The translations under genes were made by a program, and so were the position numbers. Below the pieces are notes generated by a model. The model was not told the origin of the DNA. It made no database searches and saw only the letters and a program-made list of their open reading frames with translations. A stretch of 41,769 bases of DNA from Oscillospiraceae bacterium (GTDB lineage: Bacteria; Bacillota; Clostridia; UBA1381; UMGS1253), in the NCBI GenBank assembly GCA_015068725.1, contig SVKA01000014.1, forward strand, positions 1-41,769, read 5' to 3'. Of the stretch, positions 32,551 to 41,769 are shown piece after piece (the stretch's first letter is position 1; the number at the start of each line of letters is the position of its first letter).

Positions 32551-33606
32551 TTACACATCAAGCGAAATCTGTTGCCCCTTTGATTTATCGTCCTGATTAT
32601 AAGGAATTTTTAAATGCTCGTACGCAAGCGGTGTAAGCATTCTTCCTCTCGGCGTACGGTTTAAAAAGCCAAGCTGCAAAAGATACGGCTCATATACATC
32701 CTCGATTGTATTTGCCTCTTCTCCGATTGACGCCGCAAGCGTGTCAAGTCCAACGGGACCTCCGCCAAAGTTTCTTATAATCGCATGCATCATTCGTCTG
32801 TCAACCATATCAAGTCCAAGCTCGTCCACCTCAAGCATATTAAGCGCCTCGGATGCAACCTCGCCCGTTATTACGCCATCAGCTCTTACCTGTGCAAAAT
32901 CGCGCACACGCTTTAAAAACCGATTTGCTATACGAGGCGTTCCGCGCGAGCGCGATGCAATCTGCGCTGCTCCGTCGTTTGTTATATCAATATTAAGTAT
33001 TTTTGCTGAGCGCGTTACGATTTGTATAAGCTCTTCTTTTGTATACATCTCGAGTCTGCTTATAACACCAAAGCGATCGCGCAGCGGCGCTGTCAGAAGA
33101 CCCGCTCTTGTCGTTGCTCCAATTAATGTAAATTTTGGCAAATCAATTCGAAGAGAACGCGCCGAAGGACCCTTGCCGATAATTATATCAAGCGCATAGT
33201 CCTCCATCGCAGGATATAAAACCTCCTCAACACTTCTACTGAGTCGGTGGATTTCATCTATAAACAAAATATCGTGCTCCGACAAATTCGTAAGTATAGC
33301 AGCAAGGTCGCCCGCCTTTTCAATCGCAGGACCACTCGTTATGCGTATGCTTACGCCCATTTCATTTGCAATAATTGCCGCAAGCGTCGTTTTACCAAGT
33401 CCGGGCGGTCCGTACAAAAGCACGTGGTCAAGCGCTTCTTTACGACTGCGTGCAGCCTCGATATATATTTTAAGCATTTCTTTTGCCTTTGTCTGACCGA
33501 CATATTCAGAAAGCACGCGCGGTCTGAGGCTCGTTTCAATTTCATCATCGAGCGTTGTAAATTCGCTCGTCACAAGTCTTTGGTCAAGACTATCGTCAAA
33601 ATTCAT
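32551..33606 (-). CDS. ruvB: RuvB: Holliday junction branch-migration ATPase
   Basis: 351 residues. Walker A is [10 protein letters not shown], Walker B is FIDEIHRL, sensor 1 is IGATTRAG, and the winged-helix end includes [10 protein letters not shown] and [11 protein letters not shown]. It is slightly longer than usual because of a short C-terminal tail. AGGTGA precedes the ATG. It lies 10 bases downstream of ruvA and acts with it as the hexameric motor at Holliday junctions. Confidence 0.97.
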   Translation of the reverse strand: MNFDDSLDQRLVTSEFTTLDDEIETSLRPRVLSEYVGQTKAKEMLKIYIEAARSRKEALDHVLLYGPPGLGKTTLAAIIANEMGVSIRITSGPAIEKAGDLAAILTNLSEHDILFIDEIHRLSRSVEEVLYPAMEDYALDIIIGKGPSARSLRIDLPKFTLIGATTRAGLLTAPLRDRFGVISRLEMYTKEELIQIVTRSAKILNIDITNDGAAQIASRSRGTPRIANRFLKRVRDFAQVRADGVITGEVASEALNMLEVDELGLDMVDRRMMHAIIRNFGGGPVGLDTLAASIGEEANTIEDVYEPYLLQLGFLNRTPRGRMLTPLAYEHLKIPYNQDDKSKGQQISLDV

Positions 33607-33616
33607 ACTTTTTCAC

Positions 33617-34210
33617 CTACTTCATAAGTTTTTTAAGTGCCTCTTTGATTATAAGCTCAAGGTCCATACTCATATCAATGCCAGAAAGTGCATGTTTTGC
33701 TTCTGCCGAGCTATAACCGAGTACGCAAAGCGCCTCAACAGCCTCGTTTGATACCCCAAAACTTACCGGCACAGTATCATCGCCCGACACCGCTCCCGAG
33801 AGCATCTGCTCGTTTTTTATCTTATCTTTAAGCTCTAATAAAATGCGCTGTGCAACCTTTGGACCTACACCCTGTGCGCGCGTAATCGCCTTTGTATCGC
33901 CCGAAACTATTGCAAGCGCAACATCAGATGGCGACATTGTTGACAAAATAGCGACAGCCGCCTTTGGCCCTATGCCCGACACGCTTATAAGAAGGGTAAA
34001 CATATTAAGCTCTTCCTCGCTTGCAAAGCCGTACAAATCGCATATATCCTCGCGAAGATACATATACGTATACATTTTTACTTCGCCGGTGTTTGAAAGC
34101 TTTTCAATACTGTAAAGCGACGTCAGAATTTTATATCCGATTCCGTTTGCATCAATCACCACATAGCCCTCGCCCTTCATAGCAAGCGCACCCGATATGT
34201 AGTAAAACAT
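33617..34210 (-). CDS. ruvA: RuvA: Holliday junction-binding subunit
   Basis: 197 residues, the normal length. Domain I is the OB fold (MFYYISGALAMKGEGYVVID), domain II has the helix-hairpin-helix segments SVSGIGPKAA and AQGVGPKVAQRI, and domain III (about 150-197) is the RuvB-binding three-helix bundle. AGAGGA precedes the ATG. It is the first gene after its own promoter and heads the ruvA-ruvB-amidase-spoIID-queA-tgt run. Confidence 0.97.
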   Translation of the reverse strand: MFYYISGALAMKGEGYVVIDANGIGYKILTSLYSIEKLSNTGEVKMYTYMYLREDICDLYGFASEEELNMFTLLISVSGIGPKAAVAILSTMSPSDVALAIVSGDTKAITRAQGVGPKVAQRILLELKDKIKNEQMLSGAVSGDDTVPVSFGVSNEAVEALCVLGYSSAEAKHALSGIDMSMDLELIIKEALKKLMK

Positions 34211-34297
34211 AATATTAGTCCTCTTTTCCCAGATATTGTCTTTTTATTTGTTCCCCAAAAACGCAAAAAGGGGTACAATACAGCAATATATACTAAT

Positions 34298-34326
34298 ATT
34301 ATACACCCTTTTATATTAATCGTCAA
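34298..34326 (-). promoter_or_regulatory. Promoter of the ruvAB operon
   Basis: Minus strand TTGACG, 17 bp, consensus TATAAT, downstream of ruvC. It gives ruvAB and the genes after it a start separate from ruvC. No full LexA box was found with it. Confidence 0.75.
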
Positions 34327-34366
34327 TTTTCATTTACATTACAGTTATGTGTGATTTGTGTGTTTA

Positions 34367-34858
34367 TTATATGTATCCCTTCGAGCTTAAGTTGTGCGAA
34401 TGTGCGTGGCAAATGGCAATCGCAAGTGCATCTGCCGTGTCATCAGGCTTTGGCACGGCGTTTAAGCCGAGCATAATTTTTACCATACTTTGTATCTGCA
34501 TCTTGTCTGCACGTCCATATCCCGTAAGCGCCTGCTTTACCTGGAGCGGAGTATATTCAAAATCGCTCACTCCCTTTTGCGAGGCACACAAAAGCACAAT
34601 TCCGCGTGCGTGCGCAACCGTAATTGCCGTTTTTACATTTGTGTTAAAAAACAGCTCCTCAACCGCCATCGCCTCGGGCTTGTATTTATCGATTATCAAG
34701 CTAAGCTCGTCATATATAGTTTTGAGCCTCTGTGTAATGGGCGTATGCGCCGGCGTTGTAATCGCTCCGTATGCGAGTGGCTTCATTTTATTGCCTGAAA
34801 ATTCAATCACTCCCCAACCGACTATGGCAATTCCGGGGTCAATTCCTAAAATTATCAT
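34367..34858 (-). CDS. ruvC: RuvC: Holliday junction resolvase
   Basis: 163 residues. The four acidic catalytic residues are visible in ILGIDPG (Asp7), AVEELFF (Glu), and DDTADALA (two Asp). It cuts Holliday junctions positioned by RuvAB. AGAGAG precedes the ATG. It is divergent from argG. Confidence 0.95.
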   Translation of the reverse strand: MIILGIDPGIAIVGWGVIEFSGNKMKPLAYGAITTPAHTPITQRLKTIYDELSLIIDKYKPEAMAVEELFFNTNVKTAITVAHARGIVLLCASQKGVSDFEYTPLQVKQALTGYGRADKMQIQSMVKIMLGLNAVPKPDDTADALAIAICHAHSHNLSSKGYI

Positions 34859-34915
34859 ATTTTTCTCTCTTTTCTCTTGTAATAGTCATTTTTTTGTAGT
34901 ATAATAACACTTGAA

Positions 34916-34933
34916 TTTGTATAAATATTCAAA
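34916..34933 (+). promoter_or_regulatory. ARG box (ArgR operator) at the argG promoter
   Basis: TTTGTATAAATATTCAAA matches every fixed position of the ARG-box consensus TNTGNATWWWWATNCANA. It covers the -35 box of the argG promoter, so arginine-bound ArgR would repress transcription. No argR gene is in the window. Confidence 0.75.
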
Positions 34934-34945
34934 ATGTATTATAAA
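34917..34945 (+). promoter_or_regulatory. Promoter of argG
   Basis: TTGTAT (34917-34922), 17 bp, TATAAA (34940-34945). A second inverted repeat, GGTATA-N5-TATACC at 34948-34964, lies at the start of the transcript. Confidence 0.65.
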
Positions 34946-34984
34946 TGGGTATATTTATTATACCACAAACGGGAGGAATTGCAA

Positions 34985-36199
34985 ATGGCAAAAGAAAAAG
35001 TTGTTTTGGCTTATTCGGGCGGACTTGATACATCAATTATCATTCCGTGGCTAAAAGAAAACTACGACTATGAAGTAATCGCTGTATGCGGCGATGTAGG
35101 ACAGGGCAAAGAAACAGAAGGTCTTGAAGAAAAAGCTCTTAAAACAGGTGCATCAAAGCTTTACATAGAAAACCTTCAGGAAGAATACGTTACAGATTTT
35201 ATCTGGCCTACACTAAAGGCAGGCGCTGTATACGAAGGAAAATACCTTCTCGGTACATCACACGCAAGACCGTGTATCGCAAAAAGAATTGTTGAGATAG
35301 CTGAAAAAGAAGGCGCAACTGCAATTTGTCATGGCTGCACAGGTAAAGGTAATGACCAGGTTCGTTTCGAGCTTACTATAAAGGCGCTTGCTCCGCACCT
35401 TAAGATTATTGCTCCGTGGCGTATATGGGACATCAAATCGCGTGAAGAGGAAATTGATTATGCACTTGCACGCGGCATAGATATCCCAGTTACAAAAGAG
35501 GATAACTACTCAATGGACAGAAACATCTGGCATCTTAGCCATGAGGGTATGGACCTTGAAAATCCGGCAAACGAGCCAAATCTTGACAAAATTTTGAAAT
35601 TGATGGTTTCGCCTGAAAAGGCACCTGATACACCAACTTATGTTACAATCGATTTTGAAAAGGGTATTCCGGTTGCAATTGACGGTGTAAAATATTCACC
35701 GGTTGAGCTTGTTAAAAAGGCAAACGAGCTTGCAGGCGCAAACGGCGTAGGTATTGACGATATCGTTGAAAACAGACTTGTTGGTATGAAGAGCCGTGGC
35801 GTGTACGAAACACCCGGCGGTACACTTTTGTATGCCGCTCACCGCGAGCTTGAGCTTTTGTGCCTTGACAAGCAGACACTTCATTATAAGGCAAATGTTG
35901 CAAACCAGTTTGCAGATTTGGTATACGATGGTCTTTGGTATACACCTCTTCGCGAGGCTTTATCAGCTTTTGTTGACAGCACACAGCAGACTGTTACAGG
36001 CTCAGTTAAGATGAAGCTTTATAAGGGCAACTGCACACCTGCAGGTACAACATCACCGTATTCACTTTATGACGAGGACATTGCTACATTTGATGCTGAC
36101 GAAGTATATGACCAGAAGGATGCTAACGGCTTTATCAACTTGTTTGGTCTTCCGTTAAAGGTTCGTGCAAACATGAAGAGAAGAAACGGCTTAAAGTAA
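34985..36199 (+). CDS. argG: Argininosuccinate synthase
   Basis: 404 residues. It joins citrulline and aspartate with ATP. The ATP pyrophosphatase loop is AYSGGLDTS; further hallmarks are [11 protein letters not shown], the [12 protein letters not shown] segment and the C-terminal YTPLREAL. The start is ATG 34985, 8 bases after GGGAGGA; the longer frame would add 17 residues ahead of that site. It is repressed through the ARG box if ArgR is present. argH follows after a terminator. Confidence 0.96.
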   Translation: MAKEKVVLAYSGGLDTSIIIPWLKENYDYEVIAVCGDVGQGKETEGLEEKALKTGASKLYIENLQEEYVTDFIWPTLKAGAVYEGKYLLGTSHARPCIAKRIVEIAEKEGATAICHGCTGKGNDQVRFELTIKALAPHLKIIAPWRIWDIKSREEEIDYALARGIDIPVTKEDNYSMDRNIWHLSHEGMDLENPANEPNLDKILKLMVSPEKAPDTPTYVTIDFEKGIPVAIDGVKYSPVELVKKANELAGANGVGIDDIVENRLVGMKSRGVYETPGGTLLYAAHRELELLCLDKQTLHYKANVANQFADLVYDGLWYTPLREALSAFVDSTQQTVTGSVKMKLYKGNCTPAGTTSPYSLYDEDIATFDADEVYDQKDANGFINLFGLPLKVRANMKRRNGLK

Positions 36200-36221
36200 T
36201 AGGTCAAAAATGTATCAGACT

Positions 36222-36253
36222 TAAAACGGGCGGGCTTTTGTCCGCCTGTTTTT
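36222..36253 (+). terminator. Intrinsic terminator between argG and argH
   Basis: AAACGGGCGG pairs with CCGCCTGTTT (one wobble), followed by a T-run. No good promoter was seen between it and argH, so argH is probably expressed by read-through or from a weak start. Confidence 0.8.
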
Positions 36254-36295
36254 TAAAACAGAGTTCAAATTTAAAATCGAAAGGTTTGAAGTTTT

Positions 36296-37675
36296 ATGAA
36301 ACTATGGTCAGGACGCTTTTCAAAATCGACAGATGCGGCAGTTGATGATTTTAACTCATCAATACGCTTTGATATGCGTATGTATAAGCAAGACATAAAG
36401 GGAAGTATCGCGCACGCATCAATGCTTGGAAAGCAAGGCATAATTCCAAAAGAGGATGCAGAGCTTATCGTAAAAACACTTGGCGAAATTCTTACTGACA
36501 TTGAAAACGGCAAGGTAGAATTTTTGGTCGATGCCGAAGATATTCATATGAATATCGAAAAAATCCTTACGGACAGAATCGGCGATGCAGGCAAACGCCT
36601 TCATACAGGCAGAAGCCGCAATGACCAGGTTGCACTTGATATAAGAATGTATATAAAGGATGAAATTTGTGAAATTCGTGCTATGGTTATCTCGCTTATG
36701 GAAGCTATTTTAAAGCTTGCAAGTGAAAATACAGATACGATTATGCCCGGCTATACACATCTTCAAAAGGCACAGCCGATTACATTTGCGCATCACGTTA
36801 TGGCATATTTTGAGATGCTTCGCCGTGATATTGGCCGTCTTGATGATACTTTTAAGCGCACGAATATCTGCCCGCTCGGTTCGGGGGCGCTTGCCGCAAC
36901 TACATACCCGCTTGACCGCGAATATGTAGCGGACGCGCTTGGCTTTGACGGCGTAACTGCAAATTCGCTTGACGGCGTAAGCGATAGAGATTTTGCACTT
37001 GAGCTTATGAGCACGCTCTCTATTATGATGATGCATCTTAGCCGTTTCTGTGAAGAGTTAATCCTTTGGAGCAGCCACGAATTTTCATTTGTTGAAATGG
37101 ACGACGCATACTCAACCGGCTCATCAATTATGCCGCAGAAGAAAAACCCCGACGTAGCTGAGCTTATTCGCGGAAAAACGGGCCGCGTATACGGCGATTT
37201 AATGAGTCTTTTGACAACTATGAAGGGTATTCCGCTCGCGTACAACAAGGATATGCAGGAGGATAAGGAGCCTGTGTTTGATGCAATCGATACCGTAAAG
37301 CTTTGTATCCCCGTATTTTGCAGTATGATTCTTACTATGAAAATCAAAAAAGGCACTATGCTTCGTGGTGCGAAGGGCGGCTTTACAAATGCAACCGACG
37401 CAGCTGATTATCTTGTTAAAAAAGGGCTTCCGTTCCGCGAGGCGCACGCAGTAGTTGGAAAAATGGTGGCGTATGCACTTGAAAAGGGCAAGGCGCTTGA
37501 TGAATTCAGTATGGATGAGTTCAAGACATGCTCTGACATATTTGAAGATGATGTATACGATGCAATAAGCATGGATACATGCGTAAATGGCAGAAACATT
37601 ATCGGTGGTCCTGCAAAAGAAATGGTGAAAACCGCAATTGAGAATGGCAAAAAATTTGTTGAAAGTATAAAATAA
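36296..37675 (+). CDS. argH: Argininosuccinate lyase
   Basis: 459 residues, the normal length. It splits argininosuccinate into arginine and fumarate. Signature parts are LWSGRFSK at the start, [20 protein letters not shown]-type sequence ([12 protein letters not shown]), and the flexible catalytic loop [12 protein letters not shown]. The ribosome site AAAGG lies 11 bases upstream and is weak. Together with argG it supplies the last two steps of arginine synthesis. Confidence 0.96.
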   Translation: MKLWSGRFSKSTDAAVDDFNSSIRFDMRMYKQDIKGSIAHASMLGKQGIIPKEDAELIVKTLGEILTDIENGKVEFLVDAEDIHMNIEKILTDRIGDAGKRLHTGRSRNDQVALDIRMYIKDEICEIRAMVISLMEAILKLASENTDTIMPGYTHLQKAQPITFAHHVMAYFEMLRRDIGRLDDTFKRTNICPLGSGALAATTYPLDREYVADALGFDGVTANSLDGVSDRDFALELMSTLSIMMMHLSRFCEELILWSSHEFSFVEMDDAYSTGSSIMPQKKNPDVAELIRGKTGRVYGDLMSLLTTMKGIPLAYNKDMQEDKEPVFDAIDTVKLCIPVFCSMILTMKIKKGTMLRGAKGGFTNATDAADYLVKKGLPFREAHAVVGKMVAYALEKGKALDEFSMDEFKTCSDIFEDDVYDAISMDTCVNGRNIIGGPAKEMVKTAIENGKKFVESIK

Positions 37676-37683
37676 TAAAACAT

Positions 37684-37714
37684 AAAAAGGTGCTTTAAGC
37701 AAAGCACCTTTTTT
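37684..37714 (+). terminator. Bidirectional terminator of argH and rnpB
   Basis: AAAAAGGTGCTTT pairs perfectly with AAAGCACCTTTTT around AAGC. T-runs on both strands let it end argH and, from the other side, RNase P RNA. Confidence 0.88.
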
Positions 37715-37727
37715 ATATAAAATAAAA

Positions 37728-38070
37728 GAGTAAGCCTGTAAGCCGGGTTCTGTCGTGGATGGTTATCTATCTACATCACATGTTACCACATGATTTTAGC
37801 CACCTACCCGAAGGAGCGTCGGGCCGACTTAATTCCTTCCTTTGTGGTGTTGCTTCGAGTGGGGTTTACATGGCCGCCAAGTCGCCAAGGCGCCGGTGAG
37901 CTCTTACCTCGCCTTTCCATCCTTACCTGCAAAAGCAGGCGGTTTATTTCTGTTGCACTATCCCTGGAGTCGCCTCCGCCGGACGTTATCCGGCACCCTT
38001 GCCCTGTGAAGCCCGGACTTTCCTCAGACAGTGCCTCACGGCTCTCTGCCCGCAACCATCCAGCTTACTC
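37728..38070 (-). ncRNA. rnpB: RNase P RNA (class A)
   Basis: Read on the minus strand, the ends GAGTAAGC (38070-38063) and GCTTACTC (37735-37728) pair as helix P1. The universally conserved cores are present: GAGGAAAGTCCGGGC near the 5' side and ACAGAACCCGGCTTA near the 3' end, which contains the P4 strand. The total of 343 bases and the GGTAAGAGCTCACCGGC-type region with P12-like hairpins fit the ancestral A type seen in Clostridia. It cuts the 5' leader from pre-tRNA with the RnpA protein, which is not encoded here. Confidence 0.97.
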
Positions 38071-38076
38071 AATGAA

Positions 38077-38106
38077 AGTATACCATAATAACAAGCCGTG
38101 CGTCAA
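38077..38106 (-). promoter_or_regulatory. Promoter of rnpB
   Basis: Minus strand TTGACG, 18 bp, TATACT with a TGG extended -10, placed just upstream of the RNA 5' end. Confidence 0.72.
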
Positions 38107-38148
38107 GTAATACAAAATTATATATTTTGTTAATATAAAATAATTTTG

Positions 38149-38176
38149 TAGACTTTTTTAACGTTTATGGTATAAT
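38149..38176 (+). promoter_or_regulatory. Promoter of the AI-2E family gene
   Basis: TAGACT, 16 bp, consensus TATAAT with a TGG extended -10. Confidence 0.55.
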
Positions 38177-38217
38177 AAGTATATATAGGCATTTTATAAA
38201 GGCAGGCGAAGAAAAAT

Positions 38218-39363
38218 ATGGATAAAAAAAGAGTCAACATAGAAACAAAAAATATAATATTTATTATAACCTATTCGATAGTGCTTGCTGTTGCGCTTTT
38301 TAACATGAATACAACAATGTCGCTTCTCGGTTGGATTATAGCAATACTTAATCCATTTTTAACCGGACTTGTTGTGGCATTTATAATTAATATTATAATG
38401 AAATATCTTGAAAACAAAGCGTTTCGTTTTTTAGATAAGCCAAAATTTAAGCTCTGGCAAAAATTAAAGCGTCCGGTGTGCATGCTCTTGTCGTTTTTAA
38501 TAATACTTCTTGCAATCGCGGCTGTTGTATTATTTGTAGGACCTCAGCTTGCACAAAGCATAAGACTTCTTTCGGGAAATATGCCGATATACGTTTCATA
38601 TCTTCAGAATATGACCTCGACCGCTCTTGGCTGGTTTAATCTTGGCGTCGAAGATTTGGGCAGCTTTGCAATCAGCTGGAACGATATTTTTAACAGGGTT
38701 TCATCTATTCTTGCAGACATATCCCCGCGCGTGCTGAATTTTGCAACAGGCTTTACCTCGTCGTTGTTCAATTTCTTTATGGGAGTTATTTTTGCAATAT
38801 ATCTGCTTTTGGGAAAAGAAAAGCTGCTTTATAATGTAGAGATTACATCAAAGGCTGTCCTTTCGCCAAAAAATTTCTCAAACGCAAAAAGCATCGCAGC
38901 AAAAGCAAATCTGATTTTTACAAGCTTTGTTGTGGGACAGCTTACCGAAGCAGTAATTTTAGGCGTAATGTATTTTATAGGAACAAGCATCTTTCGTATG
39001 CCGTACGCGCCGCTTATTTCTACGATTATGGCGGTATGCAGCCTTATACCTATGTTTGGTCCGATTATAGGCGCAATTCCGTCTGCATTTATACTGCTTA
39101 TGGTAAATCCAAACCTCGCAATAATTTTTGTTATTATGGCAGTAGTATTTCAGCAGATTGAAGGCAATTTTATATATCCGAAGGTTGTCGGCGATTCAGT
39201 CGGTCTTCCGGGAATTTGGGTGCTTTTCTCAATTCTTGTTGGCGGAAGTCTGTTTGGTGCAATTGGAATGGTTTTGTCTGTGCCCTTTGCCTCGCTCGGA
39301 TATGCACTTATAAGAGAGTTTGTGTATGACAGGCTTAAAGAGAAAAAGGAATTTGAAGATTAA
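38218..39363 (+). CDS. AI-2E family transporter (PerM/YtvI-like membrane protein)
   Basis: 381 residues with about eight hydrophobic segments: two near the N-terminus (about 12-35 and 38-60), one at about 85-110, a soluble stretch at about 115-165, and a C-terminal group with the family's conserved GxxIPxxG-type turn (FGPIIGAIPSAF) and QQIEGNFIYPKVVGDSVGLP. Family members move autoinducer-2, sodium/protons or other small solutes; the substrate is open. The ribosome binding site is weak. A terminator shared with gyrA follows. Confidence 0.85.
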   Translation: MDKKRVNIETKNIIFIITYSIVLAVALFNMNTTMSLLGWIIAILNPFLTGLVVAFIINIIMKYLENKAFRFLDKPKFKLWQKLKRPVCMLLSFLIILLAIAAVVLFVGPQLAQSIRLLSGNMPIYVSYLQNMTSTALGWFNLGVEDLGSFAISWNDIFNRVSSILADISPRVLNFATGFTSSLFNFFMGVIFAIYLLLGKEKLLYNVEITSKAVLSPKNFSNAKSIAAKANLIFTSFVVGQLTEAVILGVMYFIGTSIFRMPYAPLISTIMAVCSLIPMFGPIIGAIPSAFILLMVNPNLAIIFVIMAVVFQQIEGNFIYPKVVGDSVGLPGIWVLFSILVGGSLFGAIGMVLSVPFASLGYALIREFVYDRLKEKKEFED

Positions 39364-39381
39364 TACGATAAAAAAGTATAT

Positions 39382-39416
39382 AAAAAAGAAGGTATCCAAA
39401 CGATACCTTCTTTTTT
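39382..39416 (+). terminator. Bidirectional terminator between the AI-2E gene and gyrA
   Basis: A 15-bp perfect stem, AAAAAAGAAGGTATC with GATACCTTCTTTTTT around CAAAC. It works on both strands for the convergent genes. Confidence 0.9.
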
Positions 39417-39424
39417 AATTTAGT

Positions 39425-41769
39425 TTATTCTTCTGTTGTTTGCTCTGTTTGTGCATCGCCGGTTTGTGCTTCATCAGAAATGATTTCTTCGTCTTCCTCT
39501 TCTTCACGTCCTGCGCTTGCAAGCGATACGATTTTTACGCCATCGGCAAGCTTCATAAGGCGAACACCCTTTGTAACACGCGAATATGTGCTTATATCAC
39601 AGGTATGCATTCTTATTATTACGCCTGCATCGGTAATAAGCATAAGGTCGTCCTCATCTGTAACGGTGCTTATACCCGCAATTTTGCCAGTCTGCTCTGT
39701 AATGCGATAGGTGAGCACACCCTTACCGCCACGGTTTTGTACATGGTATTCATCAAGCTCGGTCTTTTTGCCATATCCGTTTTCCGAAACGACTAAAAGT
39801 CTTGTTCCTTCACGGGCAATACTTGCGCCTACAACACTGTCGTTATCCGAAAGTCTTATCGCACGCACACCACGAGCCATACGTCCCATAACACGAACAT
39901 CGTTTTCGTCAAAGCGGATTGCCATACCGTCAGATGTGCCGACAATCATTTCGCAGCTGCCGTCAGTAAGTGCAACCTTTATTACCTCGTCGCCCTCGTC
40001 AAGACCAATCGCACGAAGTCCGTTTTTACGGTTTGTATCATAGTCAGAAAGCGGGCTTCTCTTTGTGATACCGCCCTTTGTAACAAAGGTCAGATATTTA
40101 TCATCGCTAAACTCTCTAAGTGTAATTGTTGTGCTGATTTTCTCACCCGGTGCAAGCTCTAAAAGGTTTACAATTGCAGTACCCTTTGACTGACGCGACG
40201 CTTCGGGAATTTGATACCCCTTTAATCTGAACATTCTGCCCTGATTTGTAAAGAACAGTATATTATCGTGTGTAGAAGTCGTCATAAGCTCTTCTACAAA
40301 GTCCTCATCACGAACAGACTGCGCCGAAATTCCACGTCCGCCACGTCTTTGCGAACGGTATGTATCGACGGGCATACGCTTTACATATCCAAAATGAGTA
40401 AGTGTTATAACAACATCTTCCTCTTCAATCAAATCTTCAATGTCAATCTCATCAACAACGGGCACGATTTCGCTTCGTCTTTCGTCGCCGTACTTTTCTT
40501 TTATTCTTATAAGGTCTTCTTTTATGATGCTAAGCGCAAGCTCCTCATCTGCAAGTACATCGTTAAGATATTTAATCTGCGACTGTACCTCACCAAGCTC
40601 GTCATGAATCTTCTGACGCTCAAGTCCGCTAAGTCGTCCAAGCCTCATATCAACGATTGCCTGTGCCTGAACATCTGTAAGGCCAAAGCGCTCCATAAGC
40701 TCTGCCTTTGCATCAGCAACGCCGCCCTTTGATTCGCGGATTACGTTTATTACCTCATCGATATTGTCTATCGCAATACACAAACCATTTAAGATATGCT
40801 CTCTGTCAATCGCCTTTTTAAGCTCAAAGCGAGTCTTGCGCATAAGAACATCTTTCTGGAATTCGATATAATAATCAAGTATTTCACGCAAATTGAGAAG
40901 CTTAGGCTCAGTATTGTTAACAATAGCAATCATATTCGCGCAAAAGCTCTCCTGCATCGAGGTGTTTTTATAAAGCTGATTTAGTATAACGTTTGCATTT
41001 GCATCACGCTTTACCTCGATTACAATACGCATACCCTCTCTGTCGGACTCGTCGCGAATTTTCGCAATGCCTTCTATACGCTTGTCGCGCACAAGCTCGC
41101 CTATTTTTTCAACAAGCTTTGCTTTATTAACCTGATAGGGAATTTCTGTAACCACAATCTGCTGATGTGTTTTAAACTCCTCTATAACGGCACGCGCACG
41201 CATAAGTATTCTGCCGCGGCCTGTATGGTATGCAGCGCGGATACCGCTTTTTCCCATAATAATTCCCGCCGTCGGAAAGTCCGGTCCCTTGATGTAGTTC
41301 ATAAGCTCATCAATGGTAATGTTAGGATCCTCCATAATGGCGATAATACCGTCAATTACCTCGCCAAGGTTGTGAGGCGGAATGTTGGTTGCCATACCAA
41401 CAGCAATACCCGACGAACCGTTTACAAGAAGGTTCGGGAATTTTGACGTTATAACCATAGGCTCAAGTCTGCTGTCATCATAGTTTGGTCCAAAATCAAC
41501 CGTTTCCTTTTCGATATCAGCAAGCATCTCGAGCGCAATTTTGCTCATTTTCGACTCAGTGTAACGATAAGCAGCCGGCGGGTCTCCGTCTACTGAACCG
41601 AAGTTACCCTGACCGTCTACGAGTGGATAACGCATCGAAAAATCCTGCGCCAGTCTTACGAGAGCATCATATACAGAAGCGTCGCCGTGCGGATGATATT
41701 TACCGAGCACGTCGCCGACAGTTGTCGCACACTTTTTGTACGCTTTGTCAGGTGTGAGTCCCGCCTCGT
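39425..41769 (-). CDS. gyrA: DNA gyrase subunit A, 5'-truncated by the window edge
   Basis: The frame is open to the right edge, so the N-terminal 60 or so residues are missing and 780 are visible. The quinolone-resistance region reads [13 protein letters not shown]; the catalytic tyrosine is in AAYRYTE. The GyrA box QRRGGRG near visible residue 474 separates it from ParC. The beta-pinwheel domain is complete, with an acidic Glu/Asp-rich tail. The residue aligned with E. coli Ser83 is Ala, followed by Ser; Asp87 is kept. The first visible residues ([19 protein letters not shown]) join smoothly to this, cut here to 19. Confidence 0.96.
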   Translation of the reverse strand, partial: EAGLTPDKAYKKCATTVGDVLGKYHPHGDASVYDALVRLAQDFSMRYPLVDGQGNFGSVDGDPPAAYRYTESKMSKIALEMLADIEKETVDFGPNYDDSRLEPMVITSKFPNLLVNGSSGIAVGMATNIPPHNLGEVIDGIIAIMEDPNITIDELMNYIKGPDFPTAGIIMGKSGIRAAYHTGRGRILMRARAVIEEFKTHQQIVVTEIPYQVNKAKLVEKIGELVRDKRIEGIAKIRDESDREGMRIVIEVKRDANANVILNQLYKNTSMQESFCANMIAIVNNTEPKLLNLREILDYYIEFQKDVLMRKTRFELKKAIDREHILNGLCIAIDNIDEVINVIRESKGGVADAKAELMERFGLTDVQAQAIVDMRLGRLSGLERQKIHDELGEVQSQIKYLNDVLADEELALSIIKEDLIRIKEKYGDERRSEIVPVVDEIDIEDLIEEEDVVITLTHFGYVKRMPVDTYRSQRRGGRGISAQSVRDEDFVEELMTTSTHDNILFFTNQGRMFRLKGYQIPEASRQSKGTAIVNLLELAPGEKISTTITLREFSDDKYLTFVTKGGITKRSPLSDYDTNRKNGLRAIGLDEGDEVIKVALTDGSCEMIVGTSDGMAIRFDENDVRVMGRMARGVRAIRLSDNDSVVGASIAREGTRLLVVSENGYGKKTELDEYHVQNRGGKGVLTYRITEQTGKIAGISTVTDEDDLMLITDAGVIIRMHTCDISTYSRVTKGVRLMKLADGVKIVSLASAGREEEEDEEIISDEAQTGDAQTEQTTEE

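Noticed and set aside
34230-34262. A LexA/SOS box ahead of ruvA
   Set aside because: Only a GGAAC-like half is visible on the minus strand and the second half is absent.
34347-34904. A long plus-strand frame opposite ruvC
   Set aside because: It is the antisense shadow of a well-conserved gene, without a ribosome binding site or a recognisable protein.
36271-36295. A promoter for argH just upstream of its start
   Set aside because: No pair of hexamers with 16-18 bp spacing reached four matches each.

Overview
The window looks like a chromosomal segment of an anaerobic, Gram-positive, low-to-mid GC bacterium of the class Clostridia. The basis is strong AGGAGG-type ribosome binding sites, sigma-A promoters with 17-bp spacers, a trimeric electron-bifurcating [FeFe] hydrogenase, NfnAB, an SLH-anchored surface protein, a SpoIID-family protein, MtaB, RbgA and the ruvAB-spoIID-queA-tgt gene order. 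I cannot name a genus from the sequence alone.

Layout. (1) 1-1448: the 3' part of a large serine recombinase, probably one end of an integrated element. (2) 1.6-9.5 kb, plus strand: a redox hub of iron-type alcohol dehydrogenase (behind a candidate Rex operator), NfnAB transhydrogenase, and HydCBA hydrogenase in its own transcription unit. Together these can balance NADH, NADPH, reduced ferredoxin, H2 and alcohol. (3) 9.6-15 kb, minus strand: a 1031-residue SLH surface protein with a long structured mRNA leader, a small cupin protein, a NifX/NifB-like protein with a His/Cys-rich tail, and an AEC transporter. (4) 15.1-21.9 kb, plus strand: two related transcription units built from AP_endonuc_2-type TIM-barrel enzymes, Gfo/Idh/MocA oxidoreductases and, in the first only, a PIG-L deacetylase. 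Both units have near-consensus promoters with the same palindromic motif just after the -10 box, and similar terminators. This is the least explained and most interesting part of the window: it looks like a duplicated sugar, cyclitol or glycoside-modifying pathway. (5) 21.9-34.9 kb, mostly minus strand: conserved housekeeping genes (an SDR reductase, mtaB, rbgA, lepB, rplS, ptsH, tgt, queA, a SpoIID-like protein, an amidase, ruvB, ruvA, ruvC). Among them, on the plus strand, is a small HPr-like protein that has lost the phospho-accepting histidine but keeps the regulatory serine. (6) 34.9-41.8 kb: argG behind a full-consensus ARG box, argH, the RNase P RNA gene (minus strand), an AI-2E family membrane protein, and gyrA running off the right edge.

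Most transcription units are bounded by promoters and intrinsic terminators that can be read directly. Several starts were moved downstream of the longest possible reading frame because a Shine-Dalgarno sequence sits at the right distance from a later codon: nfnB, hydC, hydB, adh, rbgA (GTG), queA (TTG), tgt, ptsH, argG and the SpoIID-like gene. No tRNA or rRNA gene, CRISPR array or insertion sequence was recognised.
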